Shown here piece after piece: positions 42,136 to 50,237 of a DNA stretch of 64,000 bases; within the stretch, counting starts at the first letter, position 1, and each line of letters opens with the position of its first letter. The stretch spans positions 1-64,000 of the forward strand of contig NZ_BCYY01000025.1 of the NCBI RefSeq assembly GCF_001598435.1. Reading direction: 5' to 3'. The notes beneath the pieces were generated by a model. The model did not search any database and was not told the origin of the DNA. It was given only the letters and a program-made list of their open reading frames with translations. This DNA comes from Sphingomonas pituitosa NBRC 102491. GTDB lineage: Bacteria > Pseudomonadota > Alphaproteobacteria > Sphingomonadales > Sphingomonadaceae. A program made the translations under genes and the position numbers.

Positions 42136-43245
42136 TCAGATATAGGTGCGCAGCAACTCGCCGAGCGCGCAGATCGCCAGGCTCTGGCCATAGGGCATCG
42201 AGGTGAGGCGGATGTCCTTGTAGAATTGCAGGGTGTCGCCCATCGCGGTGCCGAAGCTGACCTGCTGCAGCTCGCCCGTGTCGTCGATGTTGTCGAGCAC
42301 GCCGCGCACCGCCTTCAGGCCCACTTCTTCATAGTGCCGCGGCAGATAGCCCTTCCGCACCGCCTTCAGGATGCCATAGGCGAAGCCCGCGGTAGCCGAG
42401 GCCTCGAGATAGCTGGTCGGGTCCATCACCAGCGTGTGCCACAGGCCGCTTGCGTCCTGGGTCTCGGCCAGCGTCTTCACCTGGGCCGCCAGCGTGTCGA
42501 TCAGGAAGCTGCGGAAGGCGTCGCCCGGCTGGAGGTCCAGGATCTCGATGATCTCGGGGATCGCGATCGTCACCCAGCAATTGCCGCGCGCCCACAGGGC
42601 TTCGGCGAAATTGTGCCGGCCGTTGAAGTCCCAGCCGTGGAACCAGAGGCCGGTCTTCTTGTCGAAGAGATATTTGATGTGGACGAGGAACTGGCGCTTG
42701 GCCTCCTCCACATAATGCGGGCGGTTCAGCAGCAGGCCGATCTTGGCGAGCGGCAGCACGCTCATCATCAGCGTGTCGTCCCACATCTCGCCGGGATTCT
42801 CGTCATTATAGACGATGTGCTGGAAGCCGCCCTCCTCGGTCTTGGGCAGCCCGTCGGGCGCCATCAGCCATTCGGCCCAGGTGTCGAGATAGGGGAGGTA
42901 GCTGGGATCGGGTTCGTGCTCGTACAGCCAGGCGAGCGTGATGAACGGCGCCACGGTGTTGATGTTCTTGGTCGGCGTGCCCTCGGCGAAGCGATCGGCG
43001 AACCAGCCCTTGATGATGCCGAGCGCCTTCTGGTCGTTCGTCTGCTCGAAATAGCGCCACATGCCGAACAGGCCGACGCCGTGGGTCCATTCCCAGCCGG
43101 CCCAGCCCTTGGTGTCGATGATGCGACCGTCTTCGAGATGGAGCAGGAACTCGCCGGTCTCGTCCTTGATGTGGACGAGATTGTCCATCAGCAGGTCGAT
43201 CTTCTGCGTGACGAGGTTGCGGGGGATGTCGTGCGAGGCGGCCAA
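42136..43245 (-). CDS. GH105 unsaturated rhamnogalacturonyl hydrolase
   Basis: A 369-aa (alpha/alpha)6-barrel enzyme that removes the unsaturated galacturonate from rhamnogalacturonan-lyase products. Family-like segments are KGWAGWEWTHGVGLFGMWRYFEQ, the catalytic-Asp region GEMWDDTLMMSVLPLAKIG, WFHGWDFNGRHNFAEALWARGNCWV and the C-terminal SAT/SYLEASATAGFAYG. No signal peptide is present, so it is cytosolic, as in YteR. The frame opens with TTG at 43245, preceded by GGAGACACG, and no closer ATG fits. It receives products of PL11 and PL26-like lyases. Confidence 0.9.
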   Translation of the reverse strand: MAASHDIPRNLVTQKIDLLMDNLVHIKDETGEFLLHLEDGRIIDTKGWAGWEWTHGVGLFGMWRYFEQTNDQKALGIIKGWFADRFAEGTPTKNINTVAPFITLAWLYEHEPDPSYLPYLDTWAEWLMAPDGLPKTEEGGFQHIVYNDENPGEMWDDTLMMSVLPLAKIGLLLNRPHYVEEAKRQFLVHIKYLFDKKTGLWFHGWDFNGRHNFAEALWARGNCWVTIAIPEIIEILDLQPGDAFRSFLIDTLAAQVKTLAETQDASGLWHTLVMDPTSYLEASATAGFAYGILKAVRKGYLPRHYEEVGLKAVRGVLDNIDDTGELQQVSFGTAMGDTLQFYKDIRLTSMPYGQSLAICALGELLRTYI

Positions 43246-43270
43246 GGTTCGTGTCTCCGTGGGTAAGGGT

Positions 43271-44215
43271 TCAAAGGCCGTGGCGCCGCGCGAACCGCGC
43301 GAACAGGCCGGGCCAGGGATGGGGGGTGCCGTCGGGCTCGACGAGGGGCAGGCCGTGGCCGCCCTTTTCGAAGATCATCAGCTCGGACGGGATCTTCGCC
43401 GCCTGCAACGCGGCGAACATGATCAGGCTGTTGGCAGGCTGCACCGCCGGGTCGTCCGCAGCATGCGCGACGAGGGTGGGCGGCATGTCGGCCGGCAGGT
43501 CGCGCTCGGCGGAGAAGCGGTGGACCTGTTCCTCGCTCGGGCTGGTGCCGAGCAGTTCCTTGCGCGATCCTCCATGCGCCTCGGGCATGCGCATCGTGAT
43601 GACCGGGAAGAACAGGCCGAGCGCCACCGGCCGGGCGGAGAGCCGGTCCGCGGCGTCGATGGGTGCGTAGGTGGCGAGACCGGCGCGGCTGCCGAGCCGG
43701 GCGGCGAGATGGCCGCCGGCGGAGAAGCCCATCGCGCCGACCCGGGCCGGATCGATCTTCCAGCGCGCGGCACCGGCGCGGATCAGCCGCATGGCGCGCT
43801 GTGCATCCTGCAGCGGCGCATCGGGCCCGGCGGCCCAGCCGTCGTGCGGCAGGCGGTAGAGCAGCTCGAACACCGTGGTACCCTGCGCGGCGAAGTGGCG
43901 GGCGATGCTCGACCCGTTGCGGCCGAGTGCGACGCGGGCATAGCCGCCGCCGGCGATCATCAGCAGCGCGGACCCGTTCGGGCGGTCGGCCGGAACGACG
44001 TTCAGCATCGGCGTGGCGACGTGCGGCCAGGCGATGTCGTCGGCGTCGCCATTGGGCGAGCGCTTCACCCATGCGTCCTGCACGGTGACGCCCTCGCCCC
44101 CAGGAGGACGGCCGGGCCAGAGCGGCAGCCGCTCGATCGGCGCGGCGCGGGCGGGCAGTGCGGCGGCGGCCGTTGCGGCGGCGGAGGCGGCGAGCAGGGT
44201 GCGGCGGGTGATCAT
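43271..44215 (-). CDS. Alpha/beta-hydrolase (carbohydrate esterase-like), Tat-exported
   Basis: A 314-aa esterase with a Tat-type signal (MITRRTLLAASAAATAAAALPARA). The nucleophile elbow is GFSAGGH, the acid is probably in AHAADDPAVQP and the catalytic His in KGGHGLPL. An N-terminal LPLWPGRPPGG segment matches BD-FAE/acetyl-xylan-esterase-like hydrolases often found in polysaccharide loci. It overlaps GH35 by 4 nt (ATGA). It would remove acetyl or other acyl groups from pectin side chains. Confidence 0.85.
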   Translation of the reverse strand: MITRRTLLAASAAATAAAALPARAAPIERLPLWPGRPPGGEGVTVQDAWVKRSPNGDADDIAWPHVATPMLNVVPADRPNGSALLMIAGGGYARVALGRNGSSIARHFAAQGTTVFELLYRLPHDGWAAGPDAPLQDAQRAMRLIRAGAARWKIDPARVGAMGFSAGGHLAARLGSRAGLATYAPIDAADRLSARPVALGLFFPVITMRMPEAHGGSRKELLGTSPSEEQVHRFSAERDLPADMPPTLVAHAADDPAVQPANSLIMFAALQAAKIPSELMIFEKGGHGLPLVEPDGTPHPWPGLFARFARRHGL

Positions 44216-47196
44216 TGCAGTTCCTCCGGGCGCTGCGGTGCTGCGACCATCGCGACGGGCAGGCCGCCGCGGACGTTGCGGAGTGGCACCAGCGTCACCT
44301 TCTCCAGCGCATTGCCGGGCGCGCCGTCCGAGGTGACAGCCAGCGCAATGCTGTTGACCCCGCGATGATTGAGGATCCCCTCCGGCACCGGGAAGACGCG
44401 CTGCGGGCCGACATGGGCGATGAACTGCCCCATGTTCCAGCCATTCACGAAGATCAGCACGCGGTAGCGGGCGCCGGGGGAGCGCGGCCTGGTCGTGTCG
44501 CCGAACGCCACACCAATGGTGGCGTCCTGCCCCTTGGGCACGTCGAGCGTGAAGCGGCTGCGGTACCAGATCGTGCCGGGCGCCGCGGGCGTCTCCGTCT
44601 TCCAGCCGCGGTCGTCGAAGCCGGGGAGGTGCCAGCCCATCCGCTCGCCATATTGGCCGCCATTGTTGGCGGCGCCGCGCGCCGGATCGGGCAGGTCCTC
44701 GCCGCCCTTGCGGCCCTGTATCTTCCAGGTGACCGGCACGGCGAAGCTCGGGCCGCCGGCGGGCTCTACCGAGGCGAAGACGATTCCCCGCGCCTCCTTG
44801 TGGAAATCGTCGGCGTCGAGATCCCAGTTATGGCCGTTGTTGCGAACCATCACCGACAGCACATGGCTGCCGGGCGAGCGCGCGGCTTCCGGCAGGGCGA
44901 ACTCGGCGACGCCGGTGGTGATCGGGCGGGGCAGGCCGGCGGGGATCTCGTCACTGCCGACCAGCTTGCCGTCGAGGAACAGCTGGAGCATCCCCGCGCC
45001 GCCCGCGCCGTAATGGATGCGGATGCGCTCGGCGGCAGCGCTGCCCTCGAAGCGGCCGCGATACCAGACGTCGCCGTCGTGGAAGCCATAGGCGTCCATC
45101 AGCATGTTGGGCACGCCGTCCGGCCGCGCGGTGATGCTGGCATAGGCGCGGTTGTCGATCGCCTGCCAGTCGCGGTCGTCGAAGTCGGGTGCGGCCTCGG
45201 GCGTGCCGGGGGCGGAGACCCAGGCGAGTTCGGGCAGGGTGATCGGCGCGGGGCCCGGGAGAGGCTTGGTTGCCACCAGGCTGCCCGAGGCGGTGCGGGC
45301 CGTCGCTACCGGCACGCCGTTCCAGCGCAGGCTCCGGGTGGCGGCCGGTGCCCAGACTTCGAGCGACGTTGGCTCCTCGGTATCGCCGGTGAGCGCCAGC
45401 GCGCTGCCCGCGGGCGTTGCACGGCGGACCAAGGCGGGGCCGCGCACCAGCGTGTCGCCCATCCGCCAGAAGCGCGCGCCCTCCGCCTCGTCGGCCACAA
45501 GCAGGGTGAGCGGCGATCGCCCGCCGCCGGTGATGCGCAGCCGGGTGAGGCCCTTGTGGGTGTAGGCGAGCTTCAGGTCGCCGCGCGCGGCATCGAAGCT
45601 GGAGGTCGCCGCGCCTTCCAGCACCTCGACCTTGGGGGCGGAGGCATAGCGCAGCACCGTTTCGCCCGGCTCGCCAGCGCGGCCGTAAAGCAGCAGCAGG
45701 TCGCGGCCGTCCTGGCGCAGCGCCGCCTGGAGTTCGGAGCTGGCATAAACGAGCCGCTGGCCACCCAGCGTCACGCCTGCCACCAGCCACTTCGCGTCGA
45801 AGCCGTTCAGCGCCATGTTCCAGCTGTACCGCCCGTCGGGCAGGTCGGCGGTGACGGTAAAGCGATCGTCGGTCTGGCCGTTGGACGGCTTGTGGGTGAC
45901 GAGCAGGAAGCGCGCATCCGTCTCCGGACGCTTGTTGTGGTAGACCTGGATGCGATCGGAGGAGACCGTCACCGGCCCCGCCGGGACCATGCCGGCGAGA
46001 TCGGGCAGGCTCTGGATCAACCCGGCGAGCTGCTTCAGCTCCTCGGCCTTGGGGCGCAGCGCGCGGGTTTCGGCGATGGCCGAGCCATAGTCGTAGCTGG
46101 TGAACACCACCGGCGCGGGCAGCCAGCCCCAGCTGGTGCCGCCGAACCCCATGTAGAAGCTCTGGATGCCGATGCCGTTCGCCAGGTTGGTGCCGTAGAA
46201 CACCCGCTGGAAGCGCTTGCCCCGCTGGATCGCGTTGCACGCGTATCCGCCGTTCGAGCCCCAGTAATCGAACCAGCCGCCGCCGAATTCCGCAAGGAAG
46301 CCCGGCGTGTTGGGCGAGGCCGAGGCGCCGCCCTTCGCCCCGCCGGGGCCGTAAAAGCCCCAGTCCGGCGCCGCCGATCCGCGCGTCGGCTTGCCCGCGA
46401 CCGTGCAGGTCCCGCCGGGATAGCCGTCGAACGCATAGAGGTCGTTCGGTCCCTCGACTGTCTTTTCCACGCCCGCGCCCGCCGGCACCCAATAGCCGTT
46501 GCGGCCCTGGTCGTTGTGGAACAGCGGCACAGTGATGCCGTCGGCGCGCGCCTTGGCGGCGAGATGGTCCATGTAGCGGCGCTGCGCGGGGGTGGTCAGC
46601 GCCAGCTCGTTCTCGATCTGGTGCAGGATGACCGTGCCCTGGTGGCCCTTGCCGTCGCCGTTGATCTGGTGGCGGGCGATGATCGCATGGACCTGGGTCA
46701 GCCACTCGTCCGCCGCGGCCATATAGTCGGGATCGTCGGTGCGGGCCCGGGCACGCTGGTTGACCAGCCAGCCGGGGAAGCCGCCCCGCGTCAGCTCCGC
46801 ATTCACATAGGGGCCGGCGCGGGTGATGACGTAGAGGCCTTCCTCCTCGGCCATGGTGAGCAGCCGGTCGAGGTCGCGGATGCCCGAGAAATCATAGACC
46901 CCGCGCTTCGGGCTGTGGAAGCCCCAGTCGAAATAGAAGGCGACGGTGTTGAACCCGCTCGCCTTCATCTTCTGCAGCACGTCGCGCCACAGATCGGGCG
47001 AGGGCAGGCGGAAGGCGTGCATCTCGCTCGACCAGATCACGGTGCGCTTGCCGTCGATCATCAGCGAGCGCGCGTCGAACGACACGCGGCCGAAGGTCTT
47101 CACCGGCGCGGCGAGATTGGCGGTCGGCTTCGCCTCCTGCGCGGCGGCAGGCAGCGCGACCAGCAGCGTCGAGGCGAGGAGCGCAGCGCGGATCAT
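44212..47196 (-). CDS. GH35 beta-galactosidase, exported
   Basis: A 994-aa enzyme with a signal peptide (AALLASTLLVALPAAAQ). The GH35 TIM barrel is clear: SEMHAFRLP near residue 58, the acid/base Glu197 in LHQIENEL, and the nucleophile Glu303 in LAEFGGGWFDYWG. Jelly-roll domains follow (for example YRGRFEGSAAAERIRIHYG and IWYRSRFTLDVPKG). Compared with typical bacterial GH35 proteins it is long because of additional C-terminal beta domains. It would remove galactose from rhamnogalacturonan-I galactan side chains in the periplasm. It overlaps the mutarotase gene by 4 nt. Confidence 0.9.
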   Translation of the reverse strand: MIRAALLASTLLVALPAAAQEAKPTANLAAPVKTFGRVSFDARSLMIDGKRTVIWSSEMHAFRLPSPDLWRDVLQKMKASGFNTVAFYFDWGFHSPKRGVYDFSGIRDLDRLLTMAEEEGLYVITRAGPYVNAELTRGGFPGWLVNQRARARTDDPDYMAAADEWLTQVHAIIARHQINGDGKGHQGTVILHQIENELALTTPAQRRYMDHLAAKARADGITVPLFHNDQGRNGYWVPAGAGVEKTVEGPNDLYAFDGYPGGTCTVAGKPTRGSAAPDWGFYGPGGAKGGASASPNTPGFLAEFGGGWFDYWGSNGGYACNAIQRGKRFQRVFYGTNLANGIGIQSFYMGFGGTSWGWLPAPVVFTSYDYGSAIAETRALRPKAEELKQLAGLIQSLPDLAGMVPAGPVTVSSDRIQVYHNKRPETDARFLLVTHKPSNGQTDDRFTVTADLPDGRYSWNMALNGFDAKWLVAGVTLGGQRLVYASSELQAALRQDGRDLLLLYGRAGEPGETVLRYASAPKVEVLEGAATSSFDAARGDLKLAYTHKGLTRLRITGGGRSPLTLLVADEAEGARFWRMGDTLVRGPALVRRATPAGSALALTGDTEEPTSLEVWAPAATRSLRWNGVPVATARTASGSLVATKPLPGPAPITLPELAWVSAPGTPEAAPDFDDRDWQAIDNRAYASITARPDGVPNMLMDAYGFHDGDVWYRGRFEGSAAAERIRIHYGAGGAGMLQLFLDGKLVGSDEIPAGLPRPITTGVAEFALPEAARSPGSHVLSVMVRNNGHNWDLDADDFHKEARGIVFASVEPAGGPSFAVPVTWKIQGRKGGEDLPDPARGAANNGGQYGERMGWHLPGFDDRGWKTETPAAPGTIWYRSRFTLDVPKGQDATIGVAFGDTTRPRSPGARYRVLIFVNGWNMGQFIAHVGPQRVFPVPEGILNHRGVNSIALAVTSDGAPGNALEKVTLVPLRNVRGGLPVAMVAAPQRPEELQ

Positions 47197-47507
47197 GGCA
47201 GGTAGAACACCGGACGCAGCGGCCATTCGAGCGGCTTGTTGTCGGGCGCGACCTCCATCAGCGGGGCCATATGGTCCCACCAACGGCGCATCACCGGGTG
47301 GGCGGGCAACTGCTCGTTGGTTGCCTCTTCGGTCAGCTTCAGCACCGCGAACAGCGCGCCGGTCGCCTCGTCGAGGAAGATCGAATAGTCGCGGATCCCG
47401 GCATCGTGCAGCAATGCGGCCAGCTCCGGCCAGAGCGCGTCATGTCGCGCCTTATATTCTTCGGCCATGCCGGGCTTGAGTTGCATCCGAAACGCATGAA
47501 CCCGCAT
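47193..47507 (-). CDS. rhaM: L-rhamnose mutarotase
   Basis: A 104-aa dimeric enzyme interconverting rhamnose anomers. The family pattern is complete: MRVHAFRMQLKPGMAEEYKARHDALWPEL (catalytic His and Tyr region), IRDYSIFLDEATGALFAVLKL, MRRWWDHMAPLM and the C-terminal PLRPVFYLP. The start is chosen at 47507, after GGAGAGGG. It lies between GH28 and GH35 genes, linking polymer degradation to rhamnose use by supplying the anomer needed by L-rhamnose dehydrogenase. Confidence 0.95.
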   Translation of the reverse strand: MRVHAFRMQLKPGMAEEYKARHDALWPELAALLHDAGIRDYSIFLDEATGALFAVLKLTEEATNEQLPAHPVMRRWWDHMAPLMEVAPDNKPLEWPLRPVFYLP

Positions 47508-47520
47508 TTCCCTCTCCGCG

Positions 47521-47531
47521 CCACTATGTGG
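47521..47531. promoter_or_regulatory. Candidate operator upstream of rhaM (CCACTATGTGG)
   Basis: CCACTATGTGG (complement CCACATAGTGG) is a near-perfect palindrome 14 bp upstream of the rhaM start codon. It overlaps the last codons of the GH28 gene, so coding constraint is an alternative explanation. It matches the motif at 19925. Confidence 0.3.
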
Positions 47532-49005
47532 AATTGCTATGCACGATATGGTAGCGGTGTGGCGCGTCCGCGTCAAACCCGATCCGTGCATCGGCGGCGT
47601 CCTCGAGCAGCAGAGGCGGGCGCGGATCGGCGCCGGATCGCCGCAGGGACAGACGCGCCGCGCCGAGGCCGCGCACATGGCGGGCCCACAGGCCCCAGGC
47701 AGGGGTGGGGCCGAACATGCTCGGCTCGGGATAGGCATCGGCGAGTTCGGGCGGTGCGGCGGGCAATGCGCCTCCCGGTCCGCCGCCGAAGCGCAGGTCG
47801 ATGTCGGACAGGCGCACGGCCTCGATCGGGTGGCCCGGCAACCCTGCGAGGATTGCCGCGAACCGCGGGTCGATATCCGTGGCGGTGAGGCCGTGGATGT
47901 CGATGCCGCGGATCGCGCCGGGGCGCGTGCCGTCAGGCCCCCGCAGCCGCGCGCCCAGGCGGAGGAAGATCGGTGCGGTGGTCACCTCCTCCATCGTCAG
48001 GTCCTCGGCGCGGACCTGCTCGATTGTCCCGCCGTCGACGCTCTCGATCGCGAGCCCGCGGCTGCGAACGAACCGGCAGTTGCGGATGCGGACGCGGCGA
48101 AAGTCGCCGTTGCTCTCCGTGCCCAGCTTGATCCTGCCGGTGACGCGGTCGCGATCCGGGGAGAACTGCTGGGTGCGGCCATGGCTGCCGTCGAGCAGCG
48201 TGCCGAGATCATAGCCGGAGACGGTGCAGTCCTCGATCGTCACGTCCTCGCAGCTCGTGCGGCCGAGCGCGAGGCTGGTCTTCAGCACGATCGCGTCGTC
48301 ATTGGGGGTGTTGACCCGGCAGCGGGAGACGGTCGCGCGGCGGACGCCGTCGAGGTCGATCCCGTCGCGGTTGCTGTCGATGGTGAGGCCGGAGCAGGTC
48401 AGGTCCTCCACCTCGCTGGCGAGGATCGCGAAATGACCGGCGCGGAAGATCGTGAGGCCCTCGATCGTCACCCGGCGACAGCGGGCGAGGGCGATCGCCT
48501 TGTTGCCCTGGCCACGCATCGCGGCGGCATCCTGTTCGAGCCGGGTCACGTCGGCTGCCGTCATCGTCGCCATCGAGAGCGGGCGCTCGCCGCGCTGTGC
48601 GCTCCACGGCGTGCCGGGGCCGTTGCGGGTGAGGCCGGCGCCATCGATCCGGCCCTTGCCGCAGAGGGCGATGTCCTCGGCATCCTCGGCCCAGATCAGG
48701 CTGTTGTGCCAGTGGCTGTGGCCGAAATCCTGGTAGAGCTGGGGGCCGCGCTCCTCGGGCAGGTCATAGGCGCCGTCCGGGCCGGGCGTGGCCGCGAGCA
48801 GGGTGGCGCCGGCGTCGATCGCGATCGTCACGCGGGAGGGGAGGCGGAGCGAAAAGCTGCGATAGGTGCCCGGCGGCAGCAGCACGATCCCGCCGCCTGC
48901 CTGATGCGCGGCGGCGAGGGCGGCGGCGATGGCCGGCCCGTCGAGGGCAATGCCGTCGCCGCGCGCGCCATGCGCGCGAACGTCGAGGACCAGGCCGGTG
49001 CGCAT
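47524..49005 (-). CDS. GH28 family glycoside hydrolase (polygalacturonase / rhamnogalacturonan hydrolase-like)
   Basis: A 493-aa right-handed beta-helix enzyme. The family start is seen (DVRAHGARGDGIALDGPAIAAALAAAHQAGGGIVLLPPGTY, in pieces), and the catalytic Asp motif is NTPNDDAIVLKTS; further signatures are LLDGSHG and RIKLGTESNGDF. No signal peptide is obvious from the ATG at 49005. It begins at the stop of the acetylesterase gene (TGATG overlap). It probably cleaves galacturonosyl linkages in rhamnogalacturonan oligomers; the exact bond cannot be told. Confidence 0.85.
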   Translation of the reverse strand: MRTGLVLDVRAHGARGDGIALDGPAIAAALAAAHQAGGGIVLLPPGTYRSFSLRLPSRVTIAIDAGATLLAATPGPDGAYDLPEERGPQLYQDFGHSHWHNSLIWAEDAEDIALCGKGRIDGAGLTRNGPGTPWSAQRGERPLSMATMTAADVTRLEQDAAAMRGQGNKAIALARCRRVTIEGLTIFRAGHFAILASEVEDLTCSGLTIDSNRDGIDLDGVRRATVSRCRVNTPNDDAIVLKTSLALGRTSCEDVTIEDCTVSGYDLGTLLDGSHGRTQQFSPDRDRVTGRIKLGTESNGDFRRVRIRNCRFVRSRGLAIESVDGGTIEQVRAEDLTMEEVTTAPIFLRLGARLRGPDGTRPGAIRGIDIHGLTATDIDPRFAAILAGLPGHPIEAVRLSDIDLRFGGGPGGALPAAPPELADAYPEPSMFGPTPAWGLWARHVRGLGAARLSLRRSGADPRPPLLLEDAADARIGFDADAPHRYHIVHSNST

Positions 49006-50231
49006 CAGCTTCCCGCCGGGCGTTCGCTGCTGGCGGTGAGGCTCGGCGCGAGGGAGAGGCTGTCGAGCGCCGGCGGATGCGCTGGATTGAAGCGGCGCGC
49101 GTCGGGATGGAGGTGCGCGGCCAGTTCCGGCACGGTGTCGGCCAACCCCGCGGCCACCGCGTGTGCGAGCAGCCAGGCGCCGGGGTTGTTGTGATGCGTC
49201 TTGTCGCGGCCGCCGTCGTTGAACAGCTTGGCTGCCTCGATCGGGCCATAGGCTTCGTAGAGCGCGATCGTCGCGGCCTGAAGGTCCACCAGCGGCACCC
49301 GTTCCTCGCCCGCCACCTTGCGCATCGCCTCGGCATACTCCGCCAGGGTGTGGCGAATGCGGCCGGCGTCGAAGTTGCGCCGCTCGGGCGAGGTGACCAG
49401 CACCGGCTTGCCGCCGCGCCGCCGTACCTCGGCGATATAGGTGCGCAGCCACGCCGGGTAGGTGACCGCCGGGTCCGCATAGGTCTGCGGCCATTCGGAC
49501 TTCTGGTCGTTATGGCCGAACTGGATCAGCACCCAGTCGCCGGCCTTCACCTGCGACAACAGCTTGTCGAGGCGCAGTTCGGTGACGAAGGACTTCAGCG
49601 TCTCGCCCGACTCTGCATGGTTGGCGACCGCGATGTCTGCCCGGAACAGCGCCGGCAGCATCTGGCCCCAGCTAGCTGCGGGTTCGGCGCGCTGGTCGGT
49701 GACGGTGGAATCACCGGCGAGGAAAATGGTCGGCACGGTCACCGGCTCGATGGTGACCCGCTGGACGCGCGGGTCGCCGAGGAACTCCAGCGTGAGCTTG
49801 TCGTCCCAGGTGAAGCTGCCCGCCTCGCGCGACTTGAGCCGCACGGCGGTACCGCCCGGCGCATTCGCGGGCGGCGCGGCCAATGCGGCGGTCCGCACGT
49901 TCACGACGAAGCTGGCGGTGACGAACTGCCCCGGCGCAGTGGTGATGTTCCGCAGCATCAAGCGGCGCGATTCGGCCTTCACCGTGGTGTGCGACGCCGC
50001 ACGGGCGTCGCCGAGGCGCACCGTCACCCGGTAATTGCCCTCCGCCACCGCAACGGAGAAGAGCCGCTCGCGCCCCGTGCCGCCAGGTTCATAGCCATGG
50101 CCGCCGGGCTGGTAGGGCGTGCCCTCCGCCACCGCGATGCTGCCTGGCGCGGGCGGCCCACCGGGTGCGAGATCGAAGGTCTGAGGGCCCGTCACGGCCG
50201 CGAGCATCGCCAGCATCCACATTGCGCCCAT
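49005..50231 (-). CDS. Rhamnogalacturonan acetylesterase (SGNH hydrolase) with N-terminal beta domain
   Basis: A 408-aa protein. After a short hydrophobic start there is a beta-sandwich-like domain of about 150 residues (TFDLAPGG...GGHGYEPGGTGRERLFSVAVAEGNYRVTVRLG), then the SGNH esterase: block I FLAGDSTVTDQ (Ser), block II and III with IQFGHNDQKSE (Asn) and a C-terminal DKTHHNNPGAW with catalytic Asp and His. It deacetylates rhamnogalacturonan to allow lyase access. It lies 6 nt after the PL11 gene. An ATG at 50222 is another possible start. Confidence 0.87.
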   Translation of the reverse strand: MGAMWMLAMLAAVTGPQTFDLAPGGPPAPGSIAVAEGTPYQPGGHGYEPGGTGRERLFSVAVAEGNYRVTVRLGDARAASHTTVKAESRRLMLRNITTAPGQFVTASFVVNVRTAALAAPPANAPGGTAVRLKSREAGSFTWDDKLTLEFLGDPRVQRVTIEPVTVPTIFLAGDSTVTDQRAEPAASWGQMLPALFRADIAVANHAESGETLKSFVTELRLDKLLSQVKAGDWVLIQFGHNDQKSEWPQTYADPAVTYPAWLRTYIAEVRRRGGKPVLVTSPERRNFDAGRIRHTLAEYAEAMRKVAGEERVPLVDLQAATIALYEAYGPIEAAKLFNDGGRDKTHHNNPGAWLLAHAVAAGLADTVPELAAHLHPDARRFNPAHPPALDSLSLAPSLTASSERPAGS

Positions 50232-50237
50232 CCTAGA

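Noticed and set aside
44215..47205. 996-codon open frame antisense to the GH35 gene
   Set aside because: Low-complexity shadow frame; the opposite strand has a signal peptide and complete GH35 catalytic motifs.
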